Of a stretch of 64,000 nt of DNA, positions 23,545 to 36,300 are shown piece after piece (the first letter of the stretch is position 1; every line of letters begins with the position of its first letter). Source of the stretch: Adineta ricciae. Its lineage: Eukaryota; Rotifera; Eurotatoria; Adinetida; Adinetidae. Under the pieces are notes generated by a model. That model was not told the DNA's origin and searched no databases. It saw only the letters and a program-made list of their open reading frames with translations. Position numbers and translations under genes: made by a program. The stretch is taken from contig CAJNOJ010000257.1 of NCBI GenBank assembly GCA_905250025.1, positions 79,227-143,226 on the forward strand, given 5' to 3'.

Positions 23545-24288
23545 ATACCACCAAATTGGTGAATTCTTCTTGTAGTTGAATCCAAATTCATTGACGTGTT
23601 CACATGTCCTTTCATTATCAACGAACGTGTTTCGGCAATAGTCAACAAATAATTTAATATGTTCTTGTTCAAATTTAATAGTTAACAAAATATCTTTGAT
23701 GATTTGCGTGTACATAAATGCTGAATCTAATCGATCCAGTGTTTGTTTGGATACGTCGTTATCCGTCGCGATGAAACTCATAGAAATGGTATTCTGTTGA
23801 CATTGTTGTGTAACGCTTTTAAGCATGTCGCATAGTGGTAGTATGCCTGAAAATAAACCTCTGATCTTAGGCCATTCTTGAGCCCATTGTTCATGTTCGT
23901 TTGAATGACTCCCAAAGATAAAGATTGCATAAAGTTGGTTATTATCATGAATCAAAGGTACAATGTTTTCACACGATATGTCGGAAATTACCATAAAAAC
24001 TTTCTCATTCTGAATGTCTGTGACGAAATCAACACATTGATCATAATCATTGAATGTATAGATGCTGTCGACAACACATTTCAATTGAATCATTGTATCA
24101 TGATGGTTCATGTTATCGATATTCATGCGATTGTCTAACCAAATGAGAACGACATTTTGTATTAATTGAATACCTCTTTGTCGATCGTGAGTTCTGCTCT
24201 CTGAATTAGTAGATATTTTCATTGTTTGCTTCATGTCACTTGATCTATCGAGTGTGGTCGATTTCTGTAAGTTCATTATTTTGTGCAA
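23545..24288 (-). CDS. ART-TPR gene, 5' fragment (second copy)
   Basis: About 248 codons nearly identical to the N-terminus of the gene at 20260, ending at the junction just before the ART catalytic part (…NSPIWWY). Differences include one lost Gln codon and a few substitutions (for example Gly to Arg near residue 36, Val to Gly near 126). The catalytic and TPR parts are absent only because the contig ends. It is most likely the other allele of the 17636-20260 gene. Confidence 0.7.
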
Positions 24289-24880
24289 AGATAAAGTCTA
24301 TCCAATATATCGCAAGAAATTGGGAATAAATTGTACACGTTATTTGCTTCCTTTCTATCTTTGTGCACGTTAATGAGAGCCACGTGTTTGTTTTTTCGGC
24401 GATCAATGTTTTTCATGCAAAACTAAATGACACATAACCGGGATGAGTAATCCAGATTTCGGATTCTCTTGCAGAGTGTGAGGATATCACTAATTACTTT
24501 ATCCGTGCTCTTTGTGCATTTTCAAATGACGAGATGAATAGTTCCTTATGCAATTTCGATTTTACATCACTTATTGTGTAAAATCAAATTTTCAGCTAAA
24601 CGAAGGAAAGACATTTATATAGAAATGCTTTTGGATGGTCAACTTCAATGATCAAATAGTCCGACTAGAACTTCTTAGATTAGAATTAGTCGTACGAATC
24701 TGAGCATTATTCATCTTATAATTTATAACAACATACGATAAGAATTACTTTATGGTTGCGTAAGTACTGCCACGTATGCAAAAGAGAAAAATACAGCGTT
24801 CCTTTTGCTACTATCAAATACTTCAACGACATTTTCTTCAATCGAATCTTCTGTGTAACAATGGTGCTTTTTCGAAACAA
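24289..24880. promoter_or_regulatory. Second copy of the divergent ART-TPR / Arf-like promoter region
   Basis: Near-identical counterpart of 20261-20854. Confidence 0.4.
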
Positions 24881-25380
24881 ATGAGTTCATCAGCCATTAA
24901 TCAAGCAACAGCAGACAACGTGAAAAATAAAGTATTGTCAGTACTTATAACTGGACCCTATGGAGCTGGTATGTATATGTGTGTAACTTCATAGATTATG
25001 TATAAACCCTCGTATTCAGGTAAAAAAACAATCGTCCGCATGACAAAATATGGCGAAATTGCTGACCTTTTACCAACAATCGGTGTCGATTTTGAAAAGA
25101 TAACTATTGACGAAACTCCTCTGCTGATCTGGAGTATAGGTGGTCGTTCAGGACATCGTGCTATAGTAACACAATATTATAGAAGAATGTCAGCATTTAT
25201 TTTTGTTGTTGATTCCAATGACCATTTAAGCATTGATGAAGCACGTGAAAGACTTCATAAAATAGTTACTGATGATCGTATCGAAGATAAACCTATTCTC
25301 ATATTTGCCAATAAACAAGATTTGCCCGATGCAATGTGTGTTGACCAACTTCGAGAAGAACTTCATTTAGACAAAGTCGG
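24881..25380 (+). CDS. Divergent Arf-like small GTPase, copy 3, cut by gap
   Basis: Exons 24881-24968 and 25020-25380. The P-loop GPYGAGKKT, WSIGGR and NKQD motifs are as in copy 2, with a few amino-acid changes (for example IDEAR and IVTDDR). The frame runs into the 38-base gap after LHLDKV, so the C-terminal tail is missing. Probably allelic to copy 2. Confidence 0.75.
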
Positions 25381-25418
25381 NNNNNNNNNNNNNNNNNNNN
25401 NNNNNNNNNNNNNNNNNN
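25381..25418. other. Assembly gap of 38 N
   Basis: The left side ends in Arf-like copy 3 (equivalent to about 21355) and the right side resumes at the equivalent of 22430. By comparison with the first block about 1.07 kb is missing. Confidence 0.95.
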
Positions 25419-26510
25419 ATAATCTATGCATTTTCTCATATAACAAACTATCTGAAGAAGAAAGCATTGTTTCGAATTCGTTTTACCAATTTATCCAATC
25501 ATTTCGTTCCCTATTTTGGCTCGACTGAAAGCGTTGGTTTATTCCACACGACAATTCGGATATAGAAGAGATTTTCACAAAACATCATTTTCTCTCAGTT
25601 ATTATCAAATGTTCGATGATATTGGAGTAAATGTATTGATTTCTTTTGTTGAACAAATGAAATTTTCGTGTTCGCTTTGACTTCGAGTTCATCCTTACGG
25701 GAATATGAATTTTTCTTTACTTGAACGTTTAAATTCTTCCGATGAATTATTTCTATTGATCGATCAATTTAAAAATCCTCCAATCGCATAATTTGAATTT
25801 AAGTATTCATCTTCCTGATCATCCGAAAATTAAAAATATAGTTGTGGCTAACGAAGAATTTTCTACATTTGAGAAGAGACCAAAATTCACTTCATCATCA
25901 ATTCGATTTCGGCATTCAACAATGAATTGACATGTGTCTATAGTTTTCATTCAAGTCATGTACTTTACAATCAATTCTGTTGTTCCTGTTAATGAAATTG
26001 CGCATTACTTTCATAAATTGTTAACAAACCGAAAATTTTTTAGACTTTTGTTTCAAGTTTTTGAACAAATATTTTTATTTCATTACACACTTGACGTAAA
26101 AGTATGATAGTTCAGAAATGATTTCGAACAACGGTAGTGTTTCTCTGCATATAGCACTGATGGTCTCGATGAATTCAATGTTACATTCTCCATACGAAAT
26201 ATCTGTATACAGATGAAGAGTATCGCGGTTATTTATCATTGTTATCAGGTAGACATTTTTTTCTAATTTCTTCTCTCTTCAAAATACCGTACTGATTAGG
26301 ACAAATGCAATACAAAATATTTATTTCTTAGAGGAAATCTTTATAGTTTTCGCCAAAGAATTTCATAGGATTAAGATTTAACCAATCATATTAAAGATTC
26401 GTCTATTTTTTTGCCTCCAGATCGGAATTATGCGTACATTCTTCACACGTGTTTATCAAAGAATTGAAACAAAGAAGTAGAAGGATGTATAAATAAAAAA
26501 AAAAAGAAAG
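25419..26510. pseudogene. F-box gene relic, copy 2, and flank
   Basis: It matches 22430-23543 throughout, with the same early stop after the F-box remnant and extra changes. No intact frame of the F-box family remains. It runs into the unique sequence before the second ART-TPR gene. Confidence 0.55.
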
Positions 26511-26621
26511 ACTCTTTCCAATGTGACTCGCTGTTTTCTTTTTCATTCCTTCTTTTCTTCCTCAATTCAAAAAAATACTATTCAATTCTTCGCCAATAAC
26601 AGTATTCTATACGCATTCAAC

Positions 26622-29477
26622 ATGTCGAGCAAAAGTGCGAAACGAAAATATGATGAATTGGCTGATGAGATGCAAAATACAGAACCTACTTCAACAGTGT
26701 TTGATAAACTTGAGATTTCAACCGAATATATTATTATTTGGTTCGATGAAAACTTCGAAATGAGAAAACAATACATGATAAGCAAGATCAAATTAAGAGC
26801 TATTGTGGATTATTTAATGTGGTTTGATGATATGGACCGGTGCGAGGCATATCTACGTCGATTAAAACATGAGTATGTATATTTTGTTATATCATCTGAT
26901 ACAGCTCAACCAGTCGTCGACCGTGTTCATGATCTTCGCCCGGTACATTTAATTTATATTTATAAGCACGACATCGAACTAAAAGTGGACTGGATTGCTA
27001 AGCATACAAAAGTAAGTGTCATACTGTGATACAAATAGGGAACGAAAACAAAAACACAGCTTTTCGATGAGTCGTTTTGGATAAGTGACTTGTAATCGTA
27101 GAATTTCAGGCGAAGACAATATGAGTTTCACTTGATTTCAGTAGTTTTTGAAAATTAAAGTTGAAAATAATTTTATAAATTTTAGTTCCATTGTAGATCA
27201 AAACGATTTTCAACAATTACATGGATCTATTAGAAAATTTGTCCAAAGACCTCCAACTATTTGGTAAACATTCGAATCTCGAAGCTGCTGCATTGTTTTT
27301 AGTTAGTAAAACCGAACGTACGATTCAGCTTGATGCAGCGCGTACAAATTCACATTGGTTTGCATTATTCCTACGCGCCCTTATCGAAATTGCACCGCCA
27401 TCAAATAACAAAGAGAAGTTTGTTCATGAGTGTAAATTATTTTATAAAAATAATGAATCCGTTTTGAAAGTAATTGATGAATTTAACGAAACATACGAAG
27501 CTGAGCACGCTGTTTGGTGGTATACACGTGCAGGATTTTTATATCGTCTTCTTAATCAAGCATTACGACAACAGTATCAAGACGCGGTAGTACTACTTCA
27601 TTTCTTCATTGTTGATCTATATAATGTTTTACATCGACTATATGAACAACAGATCGACGATACTGCTGAAAAGGAAATAATGTATCGCGGTCAATTGATG
27701 AATAAAACAGAGCTTAAAGTATTAACTGACAACACAAATTATGCGATGTTGATAAATAGTTTTCTATCCGCAACACTCGATCGCCAAGTAGCAATGATCT
27801 TTGCAGGAGCAAAATCAACAACTCTTGATGATCCGGTTCAGTCAGTTCTATTTGAAATATCTGTACAACATGTCGATACATGGGGTAAAGAAAAAGTCTT
27901 TGCAAATATTCAAAATATGAGCTTTAATCAAGACGAAAGTGAAATTTTATTTACACCTGGTGTCACTCTTGTACAACGTGAAGTACTTTACAGCGAAGAA
28001 GAAAAAGCATGGATTGTACATATTGATATGCATCCATTGAACACCGCTCTACGTTTAACAATTGATCAACAACTAATGGTTCTAGAATTAGAATTACATA
28101 TTTTGATAATTGAAAATGAAGGAAAAATAAGTCAAAACCCCGATATCAATTTTACTAACACTATAAATCAATATATTGTACCAATGGTCAAACGAATCAC
28201 AAATGAATCTCATGATTTATCGAATCGATTTGTTTTTCGTATTTTACGCAATGAACTTCGTCAATTTTTTTATATTCCGTCTGACCATACCATTCGTTCA
28301 ACGCTACATGGTTGTTTAGGTACAATTTGTCGTGACAAGAAAGATTTTAGTGGTGCTGTAGAACACTACCTAAAAGTCATTGATGGCAGTGAGAGTCGAA
28401 AGTTTTCCTATCAGGTAAACTTGGCATTTGTATACAAGCTACAAGGTAATTTTGAACAGGCATGGATTGTATGTAAAGATTTGATACGGTCAGCTCAAGA
28501 AGATACTAATAATGAAGTTAACGTCTATGAAGAAGTGGCATTTGGATCGATTAGGCCAACAAGTTTAGAGCCATATGATATTCCTGCAGAAGATGTTCGT
28601 AATTGTGAAGATTTTATCGATTATACTGTACAAAATGCTGATTGTGAGCTTTATTGGATCGAGATAAAGCAAGCATATTTACTAGCTGGTAACTTCTATA
28701 ACGAATCAGAATTCGTTCTGAGATGTTTCAAAAAAGCCTTAGCAATTGTTGAAAAATATGCACCAACATGTCATAACGAATTATCTGAGTGTTATCAAAG
28801 ACTTGCTGAGGAATATCATCGCATTCCTGATATTCAATTAGCTATCGACTACTATAAAAAAGTTATTGAGGAAAATCTTGCGTTTAGTATGGAGGACGAT
28901 GATAGTGACACGAAAAGTTATGATAGCGATCGTGACTCGGCGTGTGACACTGCTCTTGCTTACAGCAAACTGGGTCAACTAAGAGCTGAATTAGATGATG
29001 ACATAGAAGTTTGGAATTCTTTTCGAGCATCTTTTAACTGTTGGAAACATGTGAGTCCGGGCGATCGCTGCTTGTATAGTCTGGCAGAATCGTATAGATG
29101 TCTTGCTCTCGTGTATGAACGTCAGCAAGAGTGGGCTCACGCGATTAATCAGTATGAGCTAATGCTCTATATGACTCTTGAAAGAGATCCAGAAGACAAA
29201 CGTGCTGTTGACGAATGTTGTACGTCAATCTTGGATATTCAAAAGAAATTAAATGGTTAGTAAGATTTATCATGATGTTGGAAGTTTATCTTTCTATCTG
29301 TTTCTAGGAATAGAATCAACGACAAAAGAGCAATTATTAAACCGTTATAATAGTCGATTACCATTGACTCAAACCGACCTCACTCCAATCATTAATCAAA
29401 CTTTTACAGAAATGAATGATAAATTAAATGGCATCAAGGAGCGTTCGATCAACATTTCATCTCGAACTAATGAATGA
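26622..29477 (+). CDS. Second mono-ADP-ribosyltransferase/TPR-type protein, divergent
   Basis: Exons 26622-27011, 27197-29255 and 29308-29477 give 872 residues. The ATG at 26622 (MSSKSAKRKYDEL) is preferred over an upstream in-frame one because what precedes it looks untranslated. Exon 1 carries the same unknown N-terminal domain as the gene at 20260 (IIIWFDEN, YVYFVISSD, LIYIYKHD). The ART part keeps the triad: MYRGQL (Arg), NSFLSAT (Ser) and QDESEILF (Glu-x-Glu). The C-terminal half has weaker TPR-like helical repeats (FSGAVEHYLKV, QLAIDYYKKVIEE, AHAINQYELML) with long inserts, unlike the regular repeats of the first gene. Biochemical role as for that gene, with probably a different target. 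It lies upstream of ABC transporter 2. Confidence 0.85.
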
Positions 29478-30327
29478 TATCGAGATTTTTTCAAAAATGT
29501 TTTCATGTATTCATTCAATGAGAAAATTCCAAATGAACTGTAGTTGAATCTCGACATATAAAGTGACTTCAGGATCAGAATAAATAAACAAACACTTCTC
29601 TTAGAATATAATATTTAATTTGATTTTCATATTTTCATTTCAGATAATATTTTGAGGGTGTAAACGAGAGTCCCTCTGGTAACTGTTACACCTACGCCCT
29701 CAAGATTTCCTACCAAACAAGAAATAGAAGATATACGATTATCACATTTGAATCATCAGGGTTGATATTCACGGCGCTGTTGTTTTGTGAAATTTATTTT
29801 ACGCTTTCGTTTTTACACTGTTATTTTTCTACTTTTGTATTCGTACGAAGTTGAAATTTTCGTAAATTCATATGATGGTAAGAAGAATTTTGTAAAATTT
29901 GTTCTCTTGTGTCTGTTGTTTTTAAAGTTTTCAGCAAACAGCATATTCTTTCATTTTCAAGCAAAAACAAAACGAAATAAACATCGGTACTTTATACGAA
30001 CCATCGATTTCAAGTGTATTATCAACTCAAGGTTGTATTTCGCCAAATAAAACAATGATGTATAACAATCATAAAGCAACGACGTCATATAGACGAAGTT
30101 TTTTTTTATGGAGCTTCTTCTATTCTTTTTCGAAAGATATCTGCTAGAGGCTTCGGCATAACGCTTCTTTTTTTCTCATCCATATAATGAGATTGACACA
30201 TTGGTGAGCGAGTACTGACATTTTGAAAAATAAAATATACACATATTTATCGTGTAGGTTGCAACGGCATTTGAGAGTCAGTAGAACGATTAAGATAAAT
30301 GGTACGAATGAACGAGTAAACAAATCA
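29478..30327. other. Intergenic region before ABC transporter 2
   Basis: It includes an imperfect hairpin at 29654-29701 and, from about 30005, sequence like that in front of ABC transporter 1. No gene seen. Confidence 0.4.
29654..29701. repeat. Imperfect inverted repeat (hairpin)
   Basis: GAGGG-TGTAAAC on the left can pair with GTTACA and CCCTC on the right, with a small bulge and a loop of about 25 bases. It is 180 bases past the ART-TPR stop codon. A 3' untranslated structure or the remains of a small mobile element are both possible. Confidence 0.3.
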
Positions 30328-33300
30328 ATGTTTGTGCTAAAACATTTGGTAAGTGGAAAAGGATGAGAAGAAAGATATCGTTCGAACCATGAATCGTATT
30401 TTCTAGTTACATTTCGGAAATGTTAAAGATCATTTAATGATTCTATTTGGTATTTTTGCTGCAGCTGTTTATGCTATAGGTCATTTACTATTTGTTCGAC
30501 TATTTGGTGAATTAGTTAGTTTATTTGTTTCACGTGTGTCTACTGTACAATGTTTTGACTACGATCCCGTCAAACAGACCTCAAATAACACTTTAGATAA
30601 AGAGACATTTCATAAGAATGTGAGTGCGAAAGTGACTCAACTTACAGGTATGAATACTTTGGAGATAATGCTTTCTGTCGATTACGATGTTAAGTTATTA
30701 GTCTCGTTCAAATTGTGACTAGTTATCTTAAGTATGTTTCTTGTGATTTATCTGCAGCTCGGTTGGCAAATCACATGAGAGCAAGACTTTTACAAGCTAC
30801 GTTTGCTATAGTATATCTTGTGTCCTATAATTCCTGTTCTCTCATTCATTATATGTGATTCTATAGAATATTTCATACTTTGATACTACAGATATATCAA
30901 TCAACAATCTATTCGAGTAAACCTTGTCTTGACGAATGCCGTCATACGATTGTAATCTTCCTTTTCAGAAATATTGCTACCGTGCAGTCCGGCATCGGAT
31001 GGACAAGTTCCGTGACATTAAGTGCGATCATTTTTGTTATCGGAAGTCTTATTCTTGCATTGTTCACCGACTGGAAACTAACACTGATCGTCATTATCGG
31101 AGAGCCACTGAGTGCGGGCGCAGCGTATATGTTATCTAAAGTAAATTTCAATGAATATAATAATAACGAAAGGATTTTCGGTGTTTAGTTAACAGCACGA
31201 ACAACTATTCTAGAATTGGAGTCTTATGGGAGTGCAGGACAAGTTGCACAAGAAGTTCTTTCAGCTTTTCGAACAGTTACGGCATTCAATGCACAACAAA
31301 ATGAACAAAATCGGTAAAAACTATAAATTCTTTCCTTCTATCTCTATATACGGTAATATGTTAGATATGCATCGAAGTTAAAATACAATACGAAATACGC
31401 ACTTCGAAAAGGTCTTATCTATGGGTTTTATGTTGGCGCACTCATGATTTTTACTTATTGGACAACGGCCCTCGGTTTCCTAGCTGGAATATGGCTAAAA
31501 TCAACAGGAAAACATCCCACACTTGATATTAGTCAAATCGTCGTGGTACGTTCCGTATTCGCTTGATTGAGGATGAATACATTTGAACGCATATAGGTCG
31601 TAACATGTATGACGGAAGCGTTACAGTTTTTTGGCTATCTCGCTCCAAGTTTAAAAGCATTTTTTGACGCGTGTAATGTTGCCGATCCGATTATTCGATA
31701 CATCGAAGGTGCAAAGATCAATCAAACTGAAATATCAGATAGAAAATCTTTGAAAAGATTGGAAGTAACTCAACCCGTTGATATTGTTTTTGACGATGTC
31801 TCATTCTCTTATCCAAATCGTCAGCAAGAATTAGCATTAAAGAATGTCAGTTTCCAAGTCAAAGCTGGTGCAGCTGTCGCGCTCGTCGGCAGTTCAGGCA
31901 GTGGTGAGATTGATTATGCCTGCTTGCTTTTTCTTCTTCAAATATGATTGTCTCAATAATTCGAAGGTAAAAGTACATGTGTTCAATTGTTACTTCGCTT
32001 TTACGATCCAACCAAAGGACGTATCAATATCAATGGTCATTCAATTAAAGATTATGATAAGAAGAATTTACGTGAAATCATTGAGGCAGCTAAACAAGCT
32101 AATGCGCATGATTTCATCATGAAACTTCCACATGTACTTAATTCTTTTTGAATTCTTTTTCTCATTTTTTTCTGTTTTCTATGTAAGAAATATGACACAT
32201 TAGTTGGTGAGCGAGGTGTACAATTGAGTGGTGGACAACGACAACGTATTGCTTTAGCACGAGCTCTTATTCGTCAACCAAGTTTACTCTTACTTGATGA
32301 AGCAACAAGTGCATTGGATTCGTCGAGCGAAAAACTTGTCCAAGAAGCACTTGATCGCGCTGTTCAAGGTCGAACAACGATTATTATTGCCCATCGACTA
32401 TCAACAATTCGTTATGCTGATTGGATCATAGTTATGAAAGACGGTTCGATAGCTGAACAAGGTTCACATGATGATCTAATAGCAATGAACCAATCTTATT
32501 ATGAACTAGTCAATCAGCAACAAATGAATCAACGGAGAGCAACGATGATATATTGACCAATACAGAAGAGATTGTGACTGAACTTCCACAGGTATGTAGT
32601 ACATATCGTGTGTCTCAGTGTAACGCATCGAATTCCTTCTATACATTGGCGAAATTATTTAAACTGAACGTACCTGAATGGCCGTATCTATTGGTTGTTT
32701 GTTTAACTGGAATATTATGTGGTGCATCTTATCCAGCTTTCGCCTATTCCTTAGGCGAAACTATTAATGTAAGTAATGTTGCATCAAAAAATTATTAAGA
32801 ATTGTTTTTATTATTCATTTCAAGAATGTCCGATTTCAGCGTAGATGGATCGAGTGATTATTTTCACCCGAATCATCTTTCTCCTGGGCATTGTTAGTTG
32901 TATTATTCGTGTCATTCATATGAGGATTTATTTTGCTCTGAGGGATTATATCTAAATCTTGATAGTACGTATGTTTGGCTCTAGTTGGATCACGACTGAC
33001 CAATCGAATACGAACAAAAGCATTTGGTTGGTATGACCAACCTGAGAATAATATTGGTGCACTCTGCGGACGTCCTTCTACCGACGCATTAGCCATTCAA
33101 TCGGTAAGTATTGGTTAAGCTATGCAGAGTTCTATCGGCTGGTTTAGTTAACTAGCGCTCGACTTGGCCTACTGATTGAATCGTTATCACTTTTGGTGAT
33201 TGCATTAATTATCGGATTGATATTTTCATGGCAATTGATATTAGTTGTCTTTGGCCTAATTGTATTTGAAATGACTTTTGCTATTCTGGAAGTTCGAAGA

Positions 33301-33356
33301 AAAAGCAAAGTACAAACTTTGATTGAAACAGCATTTGCAAATGCTAATGAAGTTCT
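30328..33356 (+). pseudogene. ABC transporter copy 2, 5' segment, damaged
   Basis: It begins like copy 1 (MFVLKHL exon at 30328) and has TMD1 and most of NBD1, with Walker [30 protein letters not shown] and AHRLST. Three lesions separate it from copy 1. A deletion at about 32074-32083 removes the exon with the Q-loop (SQEP) and its intron. A 55-base loss in the linker near 32528 shifts the frame to a stop at 32554. A 24-base deletion at about 33024-33030 removes eight residues of TMD2. It ends in TMD2 at the unknown base 33357. Without the Q-loop NBD1 should not couple to transport, and the frameshift removes the second half. This copy is probably non-functional. Confidence 0.75.
31938..33356. 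repeat. ABC-2 segment repeated on the other side of a single N
   Basis: It corresponds to 33358-34998. The second copy still has the Q-loop exon, the linker and the 24 bases lost here. The last 200 bases of this copy are almost identical to copy 1 (12168-12369), not to the neighbouring segment. Confidence 0.7.
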
Positions 33357-33357
33357 N
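33357..33357. other. Single-N junction inside ABC transporter 2
   Basis: The sequence jumps from a TMD2 exon back to the intron before the Walker A lysine of NBD1. Confidence 0.85.
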
Positions 33358-36300
33358 TCTTCTTCAAATATGATTGTCTCAATAATTCGAAGGTAAAAGC
33401 ACATGTGTTCAATTGTTACTTCGCTTTTACGATACAACCAAAGGACGTATCAATATCAATGGTCATTCAATTGAAGATTATGATAAGAAGAATTTACGTC
33501 AAATCATTGGTCTTGTCAGTCAAGAACCGGTAGAATTGATGATTCTATTCTTACATCATGTTTGACTATTCGTTTTCAAAGATTCTTTTTGCAACATCGA
33601 TAAGAGAAAACATCAGCCATGGTAAAGATAACTCAACATTCGACGAAATCATTGAGGCAGCTAAACAAGCTAATGCGCATGATTTCATCATGAAACTTCC
33701 ACATGTACTTAATTGTTTTTGAATTCTTTTTCTCATTTTTTTCTGTTTCCTATATAAGAAATATGACACATTAGTTGGTGAGCGAGGTGTACAATTGAGT
33801 GGTGGACAACGACAACGTATTGCTTTAGCACGTGCTCTTATTCGTCAACCAAGTTTACTCTTACTTGATGAAGCAACAAGTGCACTGGATTCATCGAGCG
33901 AAAAACTTGTCCAAGAAGCACTTGATCGCGCTGTTCAAGGTCGAACAACGATTATTATTGCCCATCGTCTACCAACAATTCGTTATGCTGATTGGATCAT
34001 AGTTATGAAAGATGGTTCGATAGTTGAACAAGGTTCACATGATGATCTAATAGCAATGAACCAATCTTATTATGAACTAGTCAATCAGCAACAAGTGAAC
34101 TTGAGTATTACCGAGATATCGAAAGAAATGAATCAACGGATTGATAATCACACACCTGTGGTGGATAATGATGATATATCAATCAATACAGAAGAGATCG
34201 TGACTGAAGTTTCACAAGTATGTAATACATATCGTGTGTCTCAGTGTAACGAATCGAATTCCTTCTATTCATTGGTGAAATTATTTAAACTGAACGCACC
34301 TGAATGGCCGTATCTATTGATTGTTTGTTTAACTGGAATATTATGTGGTGCATCTTATCCAGCTTTCGCCTATTCCTTAGGTGAAACTATTAATGTAAGT
34401 AATATTGTATGAAAGAATTATTAAGAATTGTTTTTATTAGTCATTTCAACAATGTTCGATTTCAGCACAAATGGATCGAGTGATTATTTTCACTCGAATC
34501 ATCTTTCTCCTGGGCATTGTTAGTTGTATTATTCGTGTCATTCATGTGAGGATTTCTTTTGTTCTGAGGTATTATATCTAAATCTTGATAGTACGTATGT
34601 TTGGCTCTAGTTGGATCACGACTGACCAATCGAATACGAACAAAAGCATTTGGTTGTATGCTACGTCAAGAAGTTGGTTGGTATGATCAACCTGAGAATA
34701 ATACTGGTGCACTCTGCGGACGTCTTTCTACCGACGCATTAGCCATTCAATCGGTAAGTATTGGTTAAGCTATGCAGAGTTCTATCGGCTGGGTTTAGTT
34801 AACTAGCGCTCGACTTGGTATGTTGATTGAATCCTTATCACTTTTGGTGATTGCATTAATTATCGGATTGGTATTTTCATGGCAATTGATACTAGTTGTC
34901 TTCGGGTTAATTTTAATTCAGATGATTTTTGCTATTTTGGAAATTCGAAGAAAAAGCAAAGTACAAACTTTGATTGAAAGAGCATTTGCAAATGCTAGTG
35001 AAGTTCTGACTGAGAGTGTACGCAATCTTCGTACAGTTTTTCAACTCAATAGGCAAGAACACATATTAAACAAATTTCAGCATATCCTCGATGAAATTTA
35101 CAAGTAAACAAGCACATAAGTTTTAGTTCTCAGCTTACAGAAATTCTTCTTTTAGTATTACACGTCTGAGTACGTATAAAGGTGGTGTACCATTTGCATT
35201 GTCGTTTCCGATTGCTACATTGATCTTACCGTGTCTCACGCAGTTAGCTGTCACTCTTCTTGACAGAGATCTAATCGATGTAGAACGGATCGTCTTGTGA
35301 GTTTGCCTTATTCAATCGGAGACAATTCGGTTTATGGACGTATTTGATAGATTATTTGCGTTTGTGCCGTTTACTTTCGACGTTATTCAAGTGACGACAA
35401 CGATGTAAGACAGAATGTTTTACCGCTGGACCCGAAAATCATTTTTCATATAGATCCTCTGACTTAGCTGGAACAACAGCAGCAGCGAATCATATCAATC
35501 AATTGTTTGAACGCATTCCGTTAATTGATAATATGGCAACGAGTGGCAAAACAATTGTAAGTTCACATGAACATAAATAAATTACCATTTGCCATTTTTC
35601 TATTAACAGGAGAATTTTTCAGGATCAATTCAATTTGATAATGTTACTTTTTCTTATCCGACACGAAGATTAGTTAAAGTACTCGACGCTTTTCAATTGA
35701 CGATTCAACCTGGTATGCATACTTTTCTTTGTTGCATTCGATAAATCTTCTTTCTTCAGGACAAAGTGTTGCTTTTGTTGGTATGACCTTTCATTTGACA
35801 ATTCTTCGTTGAAATCGTGTCTAATTTCATTCAGGATCAAGTGGATGTGGTAAATCAACAATGGCACAGTTACTCGAACGATTTTATGATAGTAGCCAAG
35901 GACGTGTTGTAAGTAATCTCGACATCTTCATCAGCCATTCGCCATCCATCTCTATTCATATGTAGTTACTCGATGGTCAAGATATAAGAACATTAAATAT
36001 AGCATGGCTACGCTCTCAAATTGGGATTGTTAGTCAAGAGCCTTCACTAATCTTAGGTCTTTCAATAGGAGAAAATATCTCTTATGGTTGTTTACCAAAT
36101 ACATTCGATCGAACAGATATCATCGATGTAGCTAAACGAGCGCATTGTCACAAGTTTATCGAACTGTTACCTCAAGTAGGTTGTTCATTTTGTCTCAGCT
36201 CGTTAGATGATTTCCTGTATGTAGAATTATGATACGCTTGTTGGTGTGAATGGTGCATTTTTCTCTGGAGGTCAAAAGCAACGCATAGCGATAGCTCGAG

